Shown: piece by piece, positions 42,947 through 51,563 of the stretch
Position numbering within the stretch: the stretch's first letter is position 1
Layout: every line of letters begins with the position of its first letter
Assembly (NCBI RefSeq): GCF_900163815.1
Contig: NZ_FUKO01000020.1
Span: 62,001 to 126,000, forward strand
Source of the DNA: Microbacterium esteraromaticum
GTDB lineage: Bacteria > Actinomycetota > Actinomycetes > Actinomycetales > Microbacteriaceae
Reading direction: 5' to 3'
DNA length: 64,000 bases
The notes under the pieces: generated by a model
Told to the model about the DNA's origin: nothing
The model's database searches: none
Seen by the model: the letters and a program-made list of their open reading frames with translations, nothing else
Translations under genes and position numbers: made by a program

Positions 42947-43789
42947 TCAGGGCGCGACGAGCGCGATGCGGTGGTAATCGTCGACCGTGAGATCCTCGCC
43001 GCGTGCGGTGGGGGCGACGCCGGCTGACTCGAGCACTTCGGATGCCGCCGAAGAACTGCCGAAGATGCCGGAAAGCGCCTGACGAAGCATCTTGCGGCGT
43101 TGGTTGAACGCGGCATCCACGATCTGGAACGTGCGACGGCGCTCGTCTTCGCTCCCCCGCGGCTCGGCGTCGCGCACGAAACCGACCAGCAGGCTGTCGA
43201 CGTTCGGCACCGGCCAGAACACCTGCCGTGAAACCGTCCCGCACAGTCGCCACGGGCCGTACCAGGCGGCTTTCACACTGGGGGTGCCGTAGATCTTCGA
43301 CCCGGGCTTCGCCGCGATCCGCTCGGCGACCTCGGCCTGCACCATCACGACGCCGCGCTGCAGGGTCGGGAAGGTCTCCAGAAAGTGCAGCAGCACGGGA
43401 ACCGAGACGTTGTAGGGCAGGTTCGCGACCAGAATCGTCGGGTCACCGGGCAGCTCGGTGACGCGCAGCGCATCCGCGTCGACGATCGTGAGCGCCCCCT
43501 CGGGCACGCCGTGCTCTGCCGCGGTCTGCGGCAGCCGCGCGGCAAGTCGATGATCGATCTCGACGGCGGTCACCGCGGCCCCCGTCTCGAGGATCGCCAG
43601 CGTCAGCGACCCGAGTCCGGGCCCGATCTCCACGACCCGTTCCCCCGGTTGCACGGCGGCCGCGTGCACGATTTTGCGCACCGTGTTCGCGTCGACGACG
43701 AAGTTCTGCCCCAGCTTCTTGGTGGGGGTGACGTCGAGCTCGGCGGCGAGTCGGCGGATCTCGGTGGCGCCGAGCAAAGTGACAGTCAT
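42947..43789 (-). CDS. rsmA: 16S rRNA (adenine1518/1519-N6)-dimethyltransferase
   Basis: 280 residues. KKLGQNFVVD, SAM motif VVEIGPGLGSLT, VEIDHRLAARL, the catalytic VANLPYNVSVPVL and the C-terminal helical RNA-binding domain (AFNQRRKMLRQAL). Dimethylates A1518 and A1519. ATG 43789 has GGGAGA upstream; an ATG six codons earlier is possible. Lies 89 bases after tatD. Confidence 0.94.
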   Translation of the reverse strand: MTVTLLGATEIRRLAAELDVTPTKKLGQNFVVDANTVRKIVHAAAVQPGERVVEIGPGLGSLTLAILETGAAVTAVEIDHRLAARLPQTAAEHGVPEGALTIVDADALRVTELPGDPTILVANLPYNVSVPVLLHFLETFPTLQRGVVMVQAEVAERIAAKPGSKIYGTPSVKAAWYGPWRLCGTVSRQVFWPVPNVDSLLVGFVRDAEPRGSEDERRRTFQIVDAAFNQRRKMLRQALSGIFGSSSAASEVLESAGVAPTARGEDLTVDDYHRIALVAP

Positions 43790-43878
43790 TCGTCCATTCT
43801 CCCGCATGTCGGCGCGGGCTTAGGATCCACAGCTGGCGGAACGGCCCCGCTGGCGCTGACAGGCCAGCCGAACGAGAC

Positions 43879-44754
43879 TCAGCCGAACGAGCCGTAGACC
43901 GCGAGCGTGTTCGCGGCGAGTTGCGTGCACAGCTCATCGACCTCGAGCCCGAGCTCGGCGGCCATGAACCGCACGGTGATCGGCACGAGATACGGGGCGT
44001 TAGGCCGTCCGCGCAGCGGCACCGGCGTCAGGAACGGCGCATCGGTCTCGACGAGGATGCGGTCGAGCGGGGTGACCTGCAGGGCGTCGCGCAGGTTCTG
44101 CGCGTTCTTGAACGTGACGTTGCCCGCGAAGGAGAGGTAGTACCCGGCATCCGCTGCGGTGCGGGCCATCGCGTCATCACCCGAGAAGCAGTGGAAGACC
44201 GTCGTGTCCGGGGCGCCGACGCGCACCAGCGTCTCGAGGACGTCGTCGTGCGCCTCGCGGTCGTGGATCTGCATCGCGATGCCGTGCTTCTTCGCCAGCG
44301 CGATGTGCGCCTCGAAGGATTCGTGCTGCGCGGGGCGGCCGGGCTCGTCGGTGCGGAAGTAGTCGAGGCCCGTCTCGCCGATCGCCCGGGTGCGCGGATG
44401 AGCGGCGAGCTCGTCGATGACGGCGATCGCGTCGTCGAGGCGGCCGTCTGCTTTGTAGATCGGCGCATCGTTGGGATGGATCGCGACAGCGGCGAGCACC
44501 CGGGCGTCGGATGCTGCGGCATCCACCGCCCATCGCGAGGACTCGATATCTCCCGAAGCCTGCACGACCCCCGCGATGCCGACCGCCTGCGCACGGTCAA
44601 GCTGTTCGGTCAGCGACAGCGGATCATCGCCGTCGGTGATCTCGAGGTGCGCATGGTTGTCGTACACCGGGATCGTGAGCGGCTCGGGCGCCGCCGGGTA
44701 GCGGACGTTCTTGCGCCCTTCGGTCGAGCGTTCGCGCACGTAGGTGTCAGCCAT
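43879..44754 (-). CDS. tatD: TatD-family hydrolase (metal-dependent DNase)
   Basis: 291 residues. YDNHAHLEI gives the HxH metal pair; AIGETGLDYFRTD the bridging Glu; IHDREAHDD and VFHCFSG the later His ligands; LVETDAPFL the Asp. 3'-5' exonuclease or tRNA/DNA quality-control nuclease. ATG 44754 has GAGG eight bases upstream. Ten bases after metG on the same strand, the conserved actinobacterial order metG-tatD-rsmA. The rpfB gene often found between tatD and rsmA is missing. Confidence 0.92.
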   Translation of the reverse strand: MADTYVRERSTEGRKNVRYPAAPEPLTIPVYDNHAHLEITDGDDPLSLTEQLDRAQAVGIAGVVQASGDIESSRWAVDAAASDARVLAAVAIHPNDAPIYKADGRLDDAIAVIDELAAHPRTRAIGETGLDYFRTDEPGRPAQHESFEAHIALAKKHGIAMQIHDREAHDDVLETLVRVGAPDTTVFHCFSGDDAMARTAADAGYYLSFAGNVTFKNAQNLRDALQVTPLDRILVETDAPFLTPVPLRGRPNAPYLVPITVRFMAAELGLEVDELCTQLAANTLAVYGSFG

Positions 44755-44764
44755 CACACGGGCC

Positions 44765-46342
44765 TCAGGCGGTCTGCTCCACCCGCGGGAACAGCGGAGC
44801 GAGCGTCGACACGTGTGTTCCGGGGCTGAGAGCACCCCAGGTGCCGGCATCGCGGATCGGCTGGGAAGCCAGCGCGCCGAGGGACTCCTCGACGCCGAGT
44901 GCGCTCCACAGCTTCGCGGTCGACTGCGGCATCACCGGCGAGAGCAGCACGGCGAGCGCGCGAAGCCCCTCGGCACATGTGTACAGAACCGTGCTCAGGC
45001 GTGCGCGCTGATTCTCGTCGCGGGCGAGCGCCCACGGCTCGTTCTCGGTGATGTAGTGGTTCAGCCGGTCGACGATCGTCCAGATCGCGTCGATGGCTTC
45101 GTCGAGTCGGAAGTGCTCGACCGCAGCATCCGCTGCCGTGGCGGCATCCGCGACGATCTTCTGCACCTCGAGATCCTGCTCGGTGTACTCCGACGCCTCG
45201 GGGACGACACCGTCGAAGTACTTCTCGATCATGGCGATCGTGCGCGAGGCGAGGTTTCCGAAGCCGTTGGCGAGCTCGGACTGGTAGCGGGCGGCGAAGT
45301 CCTCCCACGAGAACGAGCCGTCCTGACCGAACGCGATCGCCGACAGGAAGTAGTAGCGATAGGCGTCCGAGCCGAACACGTCGGTGAGTTCGGTCGGCGC
45401 GATGCCGGTGAGCTTCGACTTCGACATCTTCTCGCCGCCGACGAGCAGCCAGCCGTGGGCGAAGACGCCCTTGGGCACGTCGAGCCCCGCAGCCATCAGC
45501 AGTGCGGGCCAGATCACGGCGTGGAAGCGCAGGATGTCCTTGCCGACCACGTGGTACGCCGGCCAGCGCTGCTGGAAGGTGTCCTCGTCCGAGCCGTAGC
45601 CGACCGCCGTGGCATAGTTCAGCAGCGCATCGACCCACACGTAGATGACGTGCGACTCGTCCCACGGCAGCGGGATGCCCCAGTCGAAGGTCGAGCGGGA
45701 GATGGAGAGGTCCTTCAGACCCTGTGACACGAAGGAGATGACCTCGTTGCGCGCCGAATCCGGGCGCACGAAGTCGGGTTGCGTCTTGTACAGCTCGAGC
45801 AGCCGATCCTGGAACTCGCTCAGCTTGAAGAAGTAGTTCTTCTCCTGCAGCAGCTCCAGAGGCTTGGAATGGATCGCGCAGACCTTCAGTCCCTCGAAGG
45901 GGCCAGTGCCGTCCACGATCTCGGAGTCGGGCTTGAACTCCTCGCAGCCCACGCAGTACAGCGCCTCGTACTCGCCGGCGTAGATGTAGCCGCGGTCGTA
46001 GAGGCGCTGGAAGAACACCTGCACGTTCTTCTCGTGGCGCTCCTGAGTGGTGCGGATGAAGTCGTCGTTCGCGACATCGAGAGTCTCCAGCAGCGGGAAC
46101 CAGGCCTCGCCGACCAGCTTGTCGACCCACTCCTGCGGGGTGACGCCGTTCGCAGCGGCCGCACGCAGCATCTTCTGGCCGTGCTCATCGGTGCCGGTGA
46201 GCATCCAGGTGTCATCGCCCGCCTGTCGGTGCCAGCGCGACAGCGTGTCGACGGCCACCGTCGTGTACCCGTGGCCGATATGCGGGACATCGGACGGGTA
46301 GTAGATGGGCGTGGTGATGTAGAAAGATTCGCCAGCGGGCAT
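44765..46342 (-). CDS. metG: Methionyl-tRNA synthetase
   Basis: 525 residues, the short form without a C-terminal tRNA-binding domain. YYPSDVPHIGHGYT is the HIGH motif, CVGCEEFKPD begins the knuckle with one Cys pair visible (no second CxxC found), and GGEKMSKSKL is the KMSKS loop. It charges tRNA-Met, including initiator. ATG 46342 is fixed by a TAGAAT box seven bases upstream and by the family start; the open frame continues 50 codons further without conservation. Confidence 0.95.
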   Translation of the reverse strand: MPAGESFYITTPIYYPSDVPHIGHGYTTVAVDTLSRWHRQAGDDTWMLTGTDEHGQKMLRAAAANGVTPQEWVDKLVGEAWFPLLETLDVANDDFIRTTQERHEKNVQVFFQRLYDRGYIYAGEYEALYCVGCEEFKPDSEIVDGTGPFEGLKVCAIHSKPLELLQEKNYFFKLSEFQDRLLELYKTQPDFVRPDSARNEVISFVSQGLKDLSISRSTFDWGIPLPWDESHVIYVWVDALLNYATAVGYGSDEDTFQQRWPAYHVVGKDILRFHAVIWPALLMAAGLDVPKGVFAHGWLLVGGEKMSKSKLTGIAPTELTDVFGSDAYRYYFLSAIAFGQDGSFSWEDFAARYQSELANGFGNLASRTIAMIEKYFDGVVPEASEYTEQDLEVQKIVADAATAADAAVEHFRLDEAIDAIWTIVDRLNHYITENEPWALARDENQRARLSTVLYTCAEGLRALAVLLSPVMPQSTAKLWSALGVEESLGALASQPIRDAGTWGALSPGTHVSTLAPLFPRVEQTA

Positions 46343-46349
46343 GCTGTCG

Positions 46350-46355
46350 ATTCTA
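46350..46355 (-). promoter_or_regulatory. -10 hexamer TAGAAT, leaderless promoter of metG
   Basis: TAGAAT, seven bases, ATG 46342. Confidence 0.6.
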
Positions 46356-46415
46356 GGCCGGAAGCGGATGGCGGGTTGCCCCGTGACTGGTGCTGCGTCT
46401 TCGCCGCGGGAGCTT

Positions 46416-46478
46416 GTCGAGTGCACGGGATCTCGTCGAGCGCACGGGATGCGCGCGCGAACTAGCCGTGCACTCGAC
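46416..46478. repeat. Palindromic intergenic repeat, copy A
   Basis: Perfect 13-base arms GTCGAGTGCACGG (46416-46428) and CCGTGCACTCGAC (46466-46478). Two further degenerate half units lie inside (near 46436) and just after (near 46483). The same core, GAGTGCACGG, recurs at 46.9 kb. Confidence 0.8.
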
Positions 46479-46551
46479 GGGAAGCCGTGCACTCAGCGAC
46501 GAGTGGCGGCGAGCGCGGGGTTTGGAAGAGACGTCGTGGGATGCTCTGTGC

Positions 46552-46827
46552 ATGGATGCCAGTGACGAGCCCGACTGGGTGATCGATCTGGCTTCTCCTC
46601 CCGTTCGACCTACGGTCGAGCAGGCGGCGCTGCTGGCGGAGCTTGAACGTACGCTCGCGAGATTCGGATCACGGCCCGCCGATCCTCATGTGATTGCCGG
46701 TGTGGTCGCTCCTCTGGTGCACGGTCTGCATGCGTCAGGCATGACGGCGAACAGCATTGCCGCGCACAGCCGGATCCGCCCCGAAGGCGTCGACCGCATC
46801 CTGGCCGAAGACTTCAGCGACGAATAG
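46552..46827 (+). CDS. Hypothetical protein (91 residues) between palindromic repeats
   Basis: ATG 46552 to TAG 46827. The product is acidic and mostly helical: an N-terminal DEPDWVIDL patch, then GVVAPLVHGLHASGMTANSI and IRPEGVDRILAEDFSDE, which resembles a helix-turn-helix-like segment. I do not recognise a family. No good ribosome-binding site was found. It lies between the two GAGTGCACGG palindromes, which may be spreading elements rather than part of its regulation. Confidence 0.55.
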   Translation: MDASDEPDWVIDLASPPVRPTVEQAALLAELERTLARFGSRPADPHVIAGVVAPLVHGLHASGMTANSIAAHSRIRPEGVDRILAEDFSDE

Positions 46828-46920
46828 GGTCGCAGTACGTCTCGAGGGCCCGCGCGTCATAGGCAGCGCCGATGCGAACGTCCTTCACGCCACCCCCATT
46901 CGCCGAGTGCACCGGTTGCT

Positions 46921-46964
46921 GCCGAGTGCACGGGCTGTTCGCATCGAGTTCCCGTGCACTCGGC
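46921..46964. repeat. Palindromic intergenic repeat, copy B
   Basis: Perfect 14-base arms GCCGAGTGCACGGG (46921-46934) and CCCGTGCACTCGGC (46951-46964), 16-base loop; a further half unit CGCCGAGTGCACCGG lies just upstream at 46901. It is 25 bases from the rsmI stop and could also act as a terminator for it. Confidence 0.8.
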
Positions 46965-46988
46965 GGGAGGGACGGGCATCAGCGGGCA

Positions 46989-47804
46989 TCAACGGGCGGC
47001 GAGCGCGGCCTGGTAGAGATCGCGGGAGCTGAGGCCGGTGGCGGATGCGACCTCGGCGCAGGCGTCTTTCAGACGCGTGCCGGATGCCACGAGAGCCTGC
47101 ACCTGTGCGAGTGCATCGTCGGCGGAGACCGCGAGAGGAGCCGCGCCTTCGACCACGACGACGATCTCGCCCTTGACTCCGGCCTCAGCCCAGGCCACGA
47201 GTTCGGCAGCCGTGCCGCGACGCACCTCTTCGTAGAGCTTGGTGAGTTCACGGCACACCGCAATGCGGCGATCGTCACCGAAAGCAGCACCCATATCGGC
47301 AAGAGACGCGGCGAGACGCGAGGGAGACTCGAAGAAGATCATCGTGCGCGGTTCGGATGCCAGCATCCGCAGCGTCTGGCTCCGCTCCCCTGACTTGCGC
47401 GGCAAGAAGCCCTCGAAGGTGAAGCGATCGGTGGGCATACCGGAGATCGCCAGCGCCATCAGCACGGCGCTCGGGCCGGGAATCGCTGTGACTGTCGCAC
47501 CGGCGTCGACCGCGGCGGCGACCAGGCCGTAGCCGGGATCGCTCACGGCCGGCATTCCGGCGTCGCTCACGACCACGATGTCCTGATCGACGGCGAGGGC
47601 GGCGAGCTCGGCTGCCTTGTGCTTCTCGTTGTGGTCGTGCAGGGCGATCAACCGCGGACGGTTCTCGATGTTCAACGCGCGCAGCAGCCGCTGGGTGGTG
47701 CGGGTGTCTTCAGCCGCGACCACTTCGGCGTTCTCGAGCACTTCGATGAGCCTGCGCGATGCGTCGCCCAGATTACCGATCGGGGTTGCCGCGAGGATGA
47801 TCAT
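46989..47804 (-). CDS. rsmI: 16S rRNA (cytidine1402-2'-O)-methyltransferase
   Basis: 271 residues of the tetrapyrrole-methylase fold. ILAATPIGNLGDAS, AAEDTRTTQRLL, VSDAGMPAVSDPG, AIPGPSAVLMAL and FEGFLPRKSGER are all RsmI hallmarks. Adds 2'-O-methyl to C1402 in the ribosomal P site. ATG 47804 follows TAAGCT by six bases (leaderless). Divergent from pmt, a pairing common in Actinobacteria. Confidence 0.94.
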   Translation of the reverse strand: MIILAATPIGNLGDASRRLIEVLENAEVVAAEDTRTTQRLLRALNIENRPRLIALHDHNEKHKAAELAALAVDQDIVVVSDAGMPAVSDPGYGLVAAAVDAGATVTAIPGPSAVLMALAISGMPTDRFTFEGFLPRKSGERSQTLRMLASEPRTMIFFESPSRLAASLADMGAAFGDDRRIAVCRELTKLYEEVRRGTAAELVAWAEAGVKGEIVVVVEGAAPLAVSADDALAQVQALVASGTRLKDACAEVASATGLSSRDLYQAALAAR

Positions 47805-47810
47805 TCGACC

Positions 47811-47816
47811 AGCTTA
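47811..47816 (-). promoter_or_regulatory. -10 hexamer TAAGCT, leaderless promoter of rsmI
   Basis: TAAGCT, six bases, ATG 47804. The divergent pmt -10 is 37 bases away. Confidence 0.6.
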
Positions 47817-47853
47817 GGCGGCGCGATTCAGGTGAGCACCCGGGGTGATTGCC

Positions 47854-47859
47854 TAGGCT
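47854..47859 (+). promoter_or_regulatory. -10 hexamer TAGGCT, leaderless promoter of pmt
   Basis: TAGGCT, six bases, GTG 47866. Confidence 0.6.
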
Positions 47860-47865
47860 GGGCTG

Positions 47866-49458
47866 GTGAGCCTGCCCCCTGCCCCGCTGCCGCCGCTGGA
47901 TGCGCGCATGACGCTGTGGGAGCGGTTGCGAGACCGGGTGATGGCAAGTGGCTCGAGAGCGCGGATGCTGGCGTGGCTCGCCCCTGTGGCCATCACGATG
48001 CTGGCGATGGTTCTCCGGCTGGTGAACCTCGGGCATCCGCACGAGATCATGTTCGACGAGACGTACTACGTCAAAGACTCGTGGTCACTGTGGAACTTCG
48101 GCTACGAGGCCAAATGGGGCGATGGGGCCGATGCCGCGCTGCCCGACGGCGGTGTCTCAGCACTGCAGACGACGGCCTCGTACGTGGTGCATCCGCCGTT
48201 GGGAAAGTGGATCATCGGACTCGGCATGGTCTTGATGGGTCCGGGATCGAGCTTCGGCTGGCGCTTCACGACCGCGGTCCTCGGTTCGCTCACCGTGCTG
48301 CTGGTCTACCTCATCACGCTGCAGCTCACGCGCTCGCGCACGGTCAGCACGATCGCCGGTGGCCTGCTCGCCATTGACGGCCTCGGGATCGTGATGAGCC
48401 GCATCGCTCTTCTCGATGGCATCCTCACCTTCTTCATCGCGCTGGGATTCCTGTTCGCACTGCTGGACCGAAACCGCACGATCCCGAAAATCGACGCGGT
48501 GCTGGCCGATACGATGTCGGCGGATGCTGGCAGGGCCGACGACGAGCCCCCGAACCTGCGGATCACCGGCCCCGTGCTCTGGGCGAGACCGTGGCTGATC
48601 GCGGCGGGGGTGGCCCTCGGCGCCGCATCGGCTGTGAAGTGGTCGGGCTTGTACGCGCTGGCCGTGTTCGGCTTGTACGTCGTCGTCACCGATGCGCTGG
48701 CCCGGCGGCGGGCCCGCATTCTGCTCTGGCCGACGGATGCTGCGTTTCGCCAGGGCCCGGCGTCGTTCCTGCTGCTGGTGGGCCCCGCTTTTCTCACCTA
48801 TCTCATCTCCTGGACGGGCTGGCTGGTGACGGCCGGAGGCTACGACCGGCAGTCGGATGCGAACCCGCTGATCGCCCTGTGGAACTACCATTCCTCGATG
48901 CTGGGCTTCCACGTCGGACTCGACAGTCCGCACCCCTATGCCAGTCCGGCGTGGCAGTGGCCGCTGCTGCTGCGTCCGACTGCTATCTGGGTGGGCGATG
49001 ATCCGACGCCGTGCGGTACGGACCACTGCATCGCCGTGATCTCGTCGGTGCCGAACCCGCTGATCTGGTACGGGGGCGTCGCGGCGTGCGTGTATCTGCT
49101 GTACCGGTTCATTCGCGGGCTGATCGAGCGTCAGTCTGTCGGCGCCACGTACACCTTCGCACTGGTGGGCCTGCTGGCCACCTACGTGCCGTGGCTGCTG
49201 TTCCCCGAGCGGACGATCTTCCAGTTCTACACGATCGCAATGATGCCTTTCGTCGTGATCGCGCTGGCCGTCGCCCTCCGCGAGCTCGCGGGCCGATCGA
49301 CAGAGCCGCTGCATCGCAGACAAGCCGGTCAGCGGACCGTCGCCGTCTACCTGATCGTCACCGTCCTGATCTCGGTGTTCTTCTATCCGGTCTGGACGGG
49401 CGTGAGCGTGCCATACAACTTCTGGCTCATCCATACCTGGCTGCCCGGCTGGATCTGA
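47866..49458 (+). CDS. pmt: Dolichyl/polyprenyl-phosphate-mannose-protein mannosyltransferase
   Basis: 530 residues, GT39 family, about eleven membrane helices. The first external loop has the catalytic acidic pair in HEIMFDETYYVKD and the VHPPLGKWIIG motif; VKWSGLYAL and the C-terminal PYNFWLIHTWLPGWI are typical. It transfers mannose from polyprenyl-phosphate-mannose to Ser/Thr of proteins during Sec export. GTG 47866 sits six bases after TAGGCT. The 3' end overlaps the HNH nuclease gene by 32 bases. Substrates may include the Ser/Thr-rich lipoproteins in this window. Confidence 0.93.
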   Translation: MSLPPAPLPPLDARMTLWERLRDRVMASGSRARMLAWLAPVAITMLAMVLRLVNLGHPHEIMFDETYYVKDSWSLWNFGYEAKWGDGADAALPDGGVSALQTTASYVVHPPLGKWIIGLGMVLMGPGSSFGWRFTTAVLGSLTVLLVYLITLQLTRSRTVSTIAGGLLAIDGLGIVMSRIALLDGILTFFIALGFLFALLDRNRTIPKIDAVLADTMSADAGRADDEPPNLRITGPVLWARPWLIAAGVALGAASAVKWSGLYALAVFGLYVVVTDALARRRARILLWPTDAAFRQGPASFLLLVGPAFLTYLISWTGWLVTAGGYDRQSDANPLIALWNYHSSMLGFHVGLDSPHPYASPAWQWPLLLRPTAIWVGDDPTPCGTDHCIAVISSVPNPLIWYGGVAACVYLLYRFIRGLIERQSVGATYTFALVGLLATYVPWLLFPERTIFQFYTIAMMPFVVIALAVALRELAGRSTEPLHRRQAGQRTVAVYLIVTVLISVFFYPVWTGVSVPYNFWLIHTWLPGWI

Positions 49459-50881
49459 GCGGCGCGCGTCGCCCCGTTGGTCGCCAGCGACGCTCGCGGT
49501 CCCACCATCCGGGTCCTCGGATCTCTGGCGTCCCGTGTCGCATGCGGACCTGCCAGGCAGACAGATGCAGCGTGCGGTGGTGATGCCAGCAGAGCGCGAC
49601 GCCATTGTCGGTGTGGGTCGGCCCGCCGCGGGCATGGTCTTCGACATGGTGGATTTCGCACCAGGTCGCGGGAATCGTGCAGCCGGGAACGATGCAGCCG
49701 CCATCGCGGGCGATGATGGCACGCCGTTGCAGAGAATTGAAGATGCGGGCCGAGATCCCCAGGCCGACGATGCGTCCGCGATCGTCGAACAGCACCCGCT
49801 GGATGCCGCCCGCACAGCCGACCTGCGCCGCGACACGCATCGGCACGGGAGCATCGGCCCCATCGACGTGCGCCCAGCCGCTGCCTACGGCGTAGTCGGA
49901 TGCTGAGACCGTGACGAGCAGCGTCGGTGCCGCTCCTCCGAGGTCGGGCAGCTCACCGCCACGGGCTGCGGCCATCAAGATCGTCGCGAACGTGTCGTGC
50001 ATCTTCTGCGGGCGGGTGCGGTCGTCGATGGGTGCGAGAGACTCCTCGCCCTGAGCGTCAGCCGAGTCCACGAAGTGCACGCCATCAGGCGTTGCCACCG
50101 GGCCGACGCGCGGATTCAGCAGGCTGTCCAGAAGACGATTGAGCTGCGCAGCAACCTCAGGCAGCAGTTCGCCGCGCAGCGGTACGCGGCCATGACGCAC
50201 CGCGCCCATCCAGAGACCGCGCTCGTGGCTTGCGGCACCGTCTGAAGGTTCTGCGCCGTCAGGGTCGAGGTATGCCACGAGTACATGGGAAAGTTGCGCA
50301 AGCTCATCCGGAGTCGGCGCGGGCGCAACGCGGGCACCTGCCTCAGCATCCGCCTCGCCGTGGTCTCCGCGGGCGAATGCCGCGAGCTGCCGGTCTGCCT
50401 CGACGCGTGTCTCGTGCGCGATGCGTCCGCGACTGTTCTCGAGCGGGCCGGTCGCCGCAAGAAAGCCGTCGATGCCGATCGCCCCCTCGTTCAGGGCGAG
50501 ACGCAGCTGCTCGAAACGGGCCGGCAGGAACGCACCATCGGTGATCCCGCGAGTCCGCGCGCCGCACCCGGCGGCCTTCACCAGGCGACGCGCCCGCGAC
50601 CGGTCGATGCGCAGCACCATGGCCAACAGGTCGGCGGGGGTGCTGCATCCGTAGGTCGACGTCAGACGCTCCGCGCGAAGACCCTCTGACCGTTCACGCA
50701 CCTGCGCGGTCGCCTCGACCTGTGCGGCATCGATCGTGCGTTGCACGCCGCCCGTCACGTCGAGCAGGCGCATCACCTCGTCGTCTGGCAGGTCGGCGAT
50801 CTCTTCACACGCGAACGCCTCGCCGAGCACGGCGGCGAATTCCGCCTGCAGATACTCGAGCCGATCGACAACGCTGTTCAT
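49427..50881 (-). CDS. DUF222/HNH endonuclease-domain protein (13E12 repeat family)
   Basis: 484 residues. The N-terminal DUF222 domain spans about 1-350; the C-terminal HNH domain has RDGGCIVPGCTIPATWCEIHH, then DNGVALCWHHHRTLH, with paired zinc cysteines and the HNH histidines intact. These genes are multicopy in actinobacteria and suspected to be mobile or homing-like. No inverted repeats or target duplication were seen around it. ATG 50881; TTGAAT is a weak upstream -10. Confidence 0.88.
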   Translation of the reverse strand: MNSVVDRLEYLQAEFAAVLGEAFACEEIADLPDDEVMRLLDVTGGVQRTIDAAQVEATAQVRERSEGLRAERLTSTYGCSTPADLLAMVLRIDRSRARRLVKAAGCGARTRGITDGAFLPARFEQLRLALNEGAIGIDGFLAATGPLENSRGRIAHETRVEADRQLAAFARGDHGEADAEAGARVAPAPTPDELAQLSHVLVAYLDPDGAEPSDGAASHERGLWMGAVRHGRVPLRGELLPEVAAQLNRLLDSLLNPRVGPVATPDGVHFVDSADAQGEESLAPIDDRTRPQKMHDTFATILMAAARGGELPDLGGAAPTLLVTVSASDYAVGSGWAHVDGADAPVPMRVAAQVGCAGGIQRVLFDDRGRIVGLGISARIFNSLQRRAIIARDGGCIVPGCTIPATWCEIHHVEDHARGGPTHTDNGVALCWHHHRTLHLSAWQVRMRHGTPEIRGPGWWDRERRWRPTGRRAPLRSSRAARYG

Positions 50882-50982
50882 ACCTACTATTCAACTGAAG
50901 GCCACCGACATTCGAACGAAGATTCGGGCCAAAGCTTAAACCCCAGGTTGAATCAACTTTCGCCACCCCGCAAACCCCCACC

Positions 50983-50988
50983 GACAAT
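50983..50988 (+). promoter_or_regulatory. -10 hexamer GACAAT, leaderless promoter
   Basis: GACAAT, six bases, ATG 50995; identical hexamer and spacing to the two-component promoter at 22768. Confidence 0.5.
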
Positions 50989-50994
50989 AGACAG

Positions 50995-51213
50995 ATGCCT
51001 TCTCCCAACGGCTTCGAGCACATCGTCCGCGGCGACGATGTGCTGATCATGCACCACGGCACCCGTGCAGCCACACTCCGCGGCGCGAAGGCCGCTGACT
51101 TCCTCGCGCGCGTCGACTCCGAAGATCCGCAACTGCTGATGGCACGCCTGACCGGAAACTACCGGCGCGGCAACGAACGCACCGCCCGTCAGCATCCGCG
51201 AAATCACGACTGA
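50995..51213 (+). CDS. Small conserved actinobacterial protein (72 residues)
   Basis: ATG 50995 to TGA 51213. The sequence reads MPSPNGFEHIVRGDDVLIMHHG, then RAATLRGAKAADFLARV and QLLMARLTGNYRRGNERTA. This looks like a small conserved hypothetical protein seen in many actinobacteria; its function is not known to me. The leaderless promoter supports the start. Its last ten bases overlap the 3' end of the opposing GntR gene. Confidence 0.75.
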   Translation: MPSPNGFEHIVRGDDVLIMHHGTRAATLRGAKAADFLARVDSEDPQLLMARLTGNYRRGNERTARQHPRNHD

Positions 51214-51563
51214 GCGAGTTGCTCACCCCACGCGGCGCGCACGGCGCCCAGCGCTTCTTCCAAGCTAAGCCCCGCAGACGCCCCGACGAAAGCCTGCGCT
51301 GCGTCGCGCACCGCATCCGGGATCGCATTGCCGCCACGCACACGAGTGCCGTGTGCACGGCTGCTCTCGATGAGGCCGTCGTCCTCCAACGCCGCGTATG
51401 CCTTGGCCACCGTTCCCGCCGCGACACGCAAGTCAGCGGCGAGCTGACGGATTGAAGGAAGTCGTTGCCGATCGCTCAGAATTCCGGATCGGATGCTATC
51501 GGCGATCTGCGACCGGATCTGCTCGAAGGGTGCGACGGCACTGGTGGGATCGACGGTAATCAT
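51204..51563 (-). CDS. GntR-family regulator, YtrA subfamily
   Basis: 119 residues: an N-terminal winged helix (AVAPFEQIRSQIADSIRSGIL, RLPSIRQLAADLRVAAGTVAKAY) and a short C-terminal helical region of about 45 residues, diagnostic of YtrA regulators. ATG 51563 overlaps the stop of the upstream membrane protein by four bases. It probably represses the operon from the GTGTACC/GGTACAC repeat at 52499-52520. YtrA regulators usually control membrane-stress or antibiotic-efflux genes. Confidence 0.9.
   Translation of the reverse strand: MITVDPTSAVAPFEQIRSQIADSIRSGILSDRQRLPSIRQLAADLRVAAGTVAKAYAALEDDGLIESSRAHGTRVRGGNAIPDAVRDAAQAFVGASAGLSLEEALGAVRAAWGEQLAQS

Noticed and set aside
46416..46964. CRISPR-like repeat array
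   Set aside because: Only a few palindromic copies with irregular spacing and no cas genes.
49427..50881. Treating the DUF222/HNH gene as part of a mobile element or intron
   Set aside because: No flanking inverted repeats, target duplication or interrupted gene; it simply overlaps the end of pmt.
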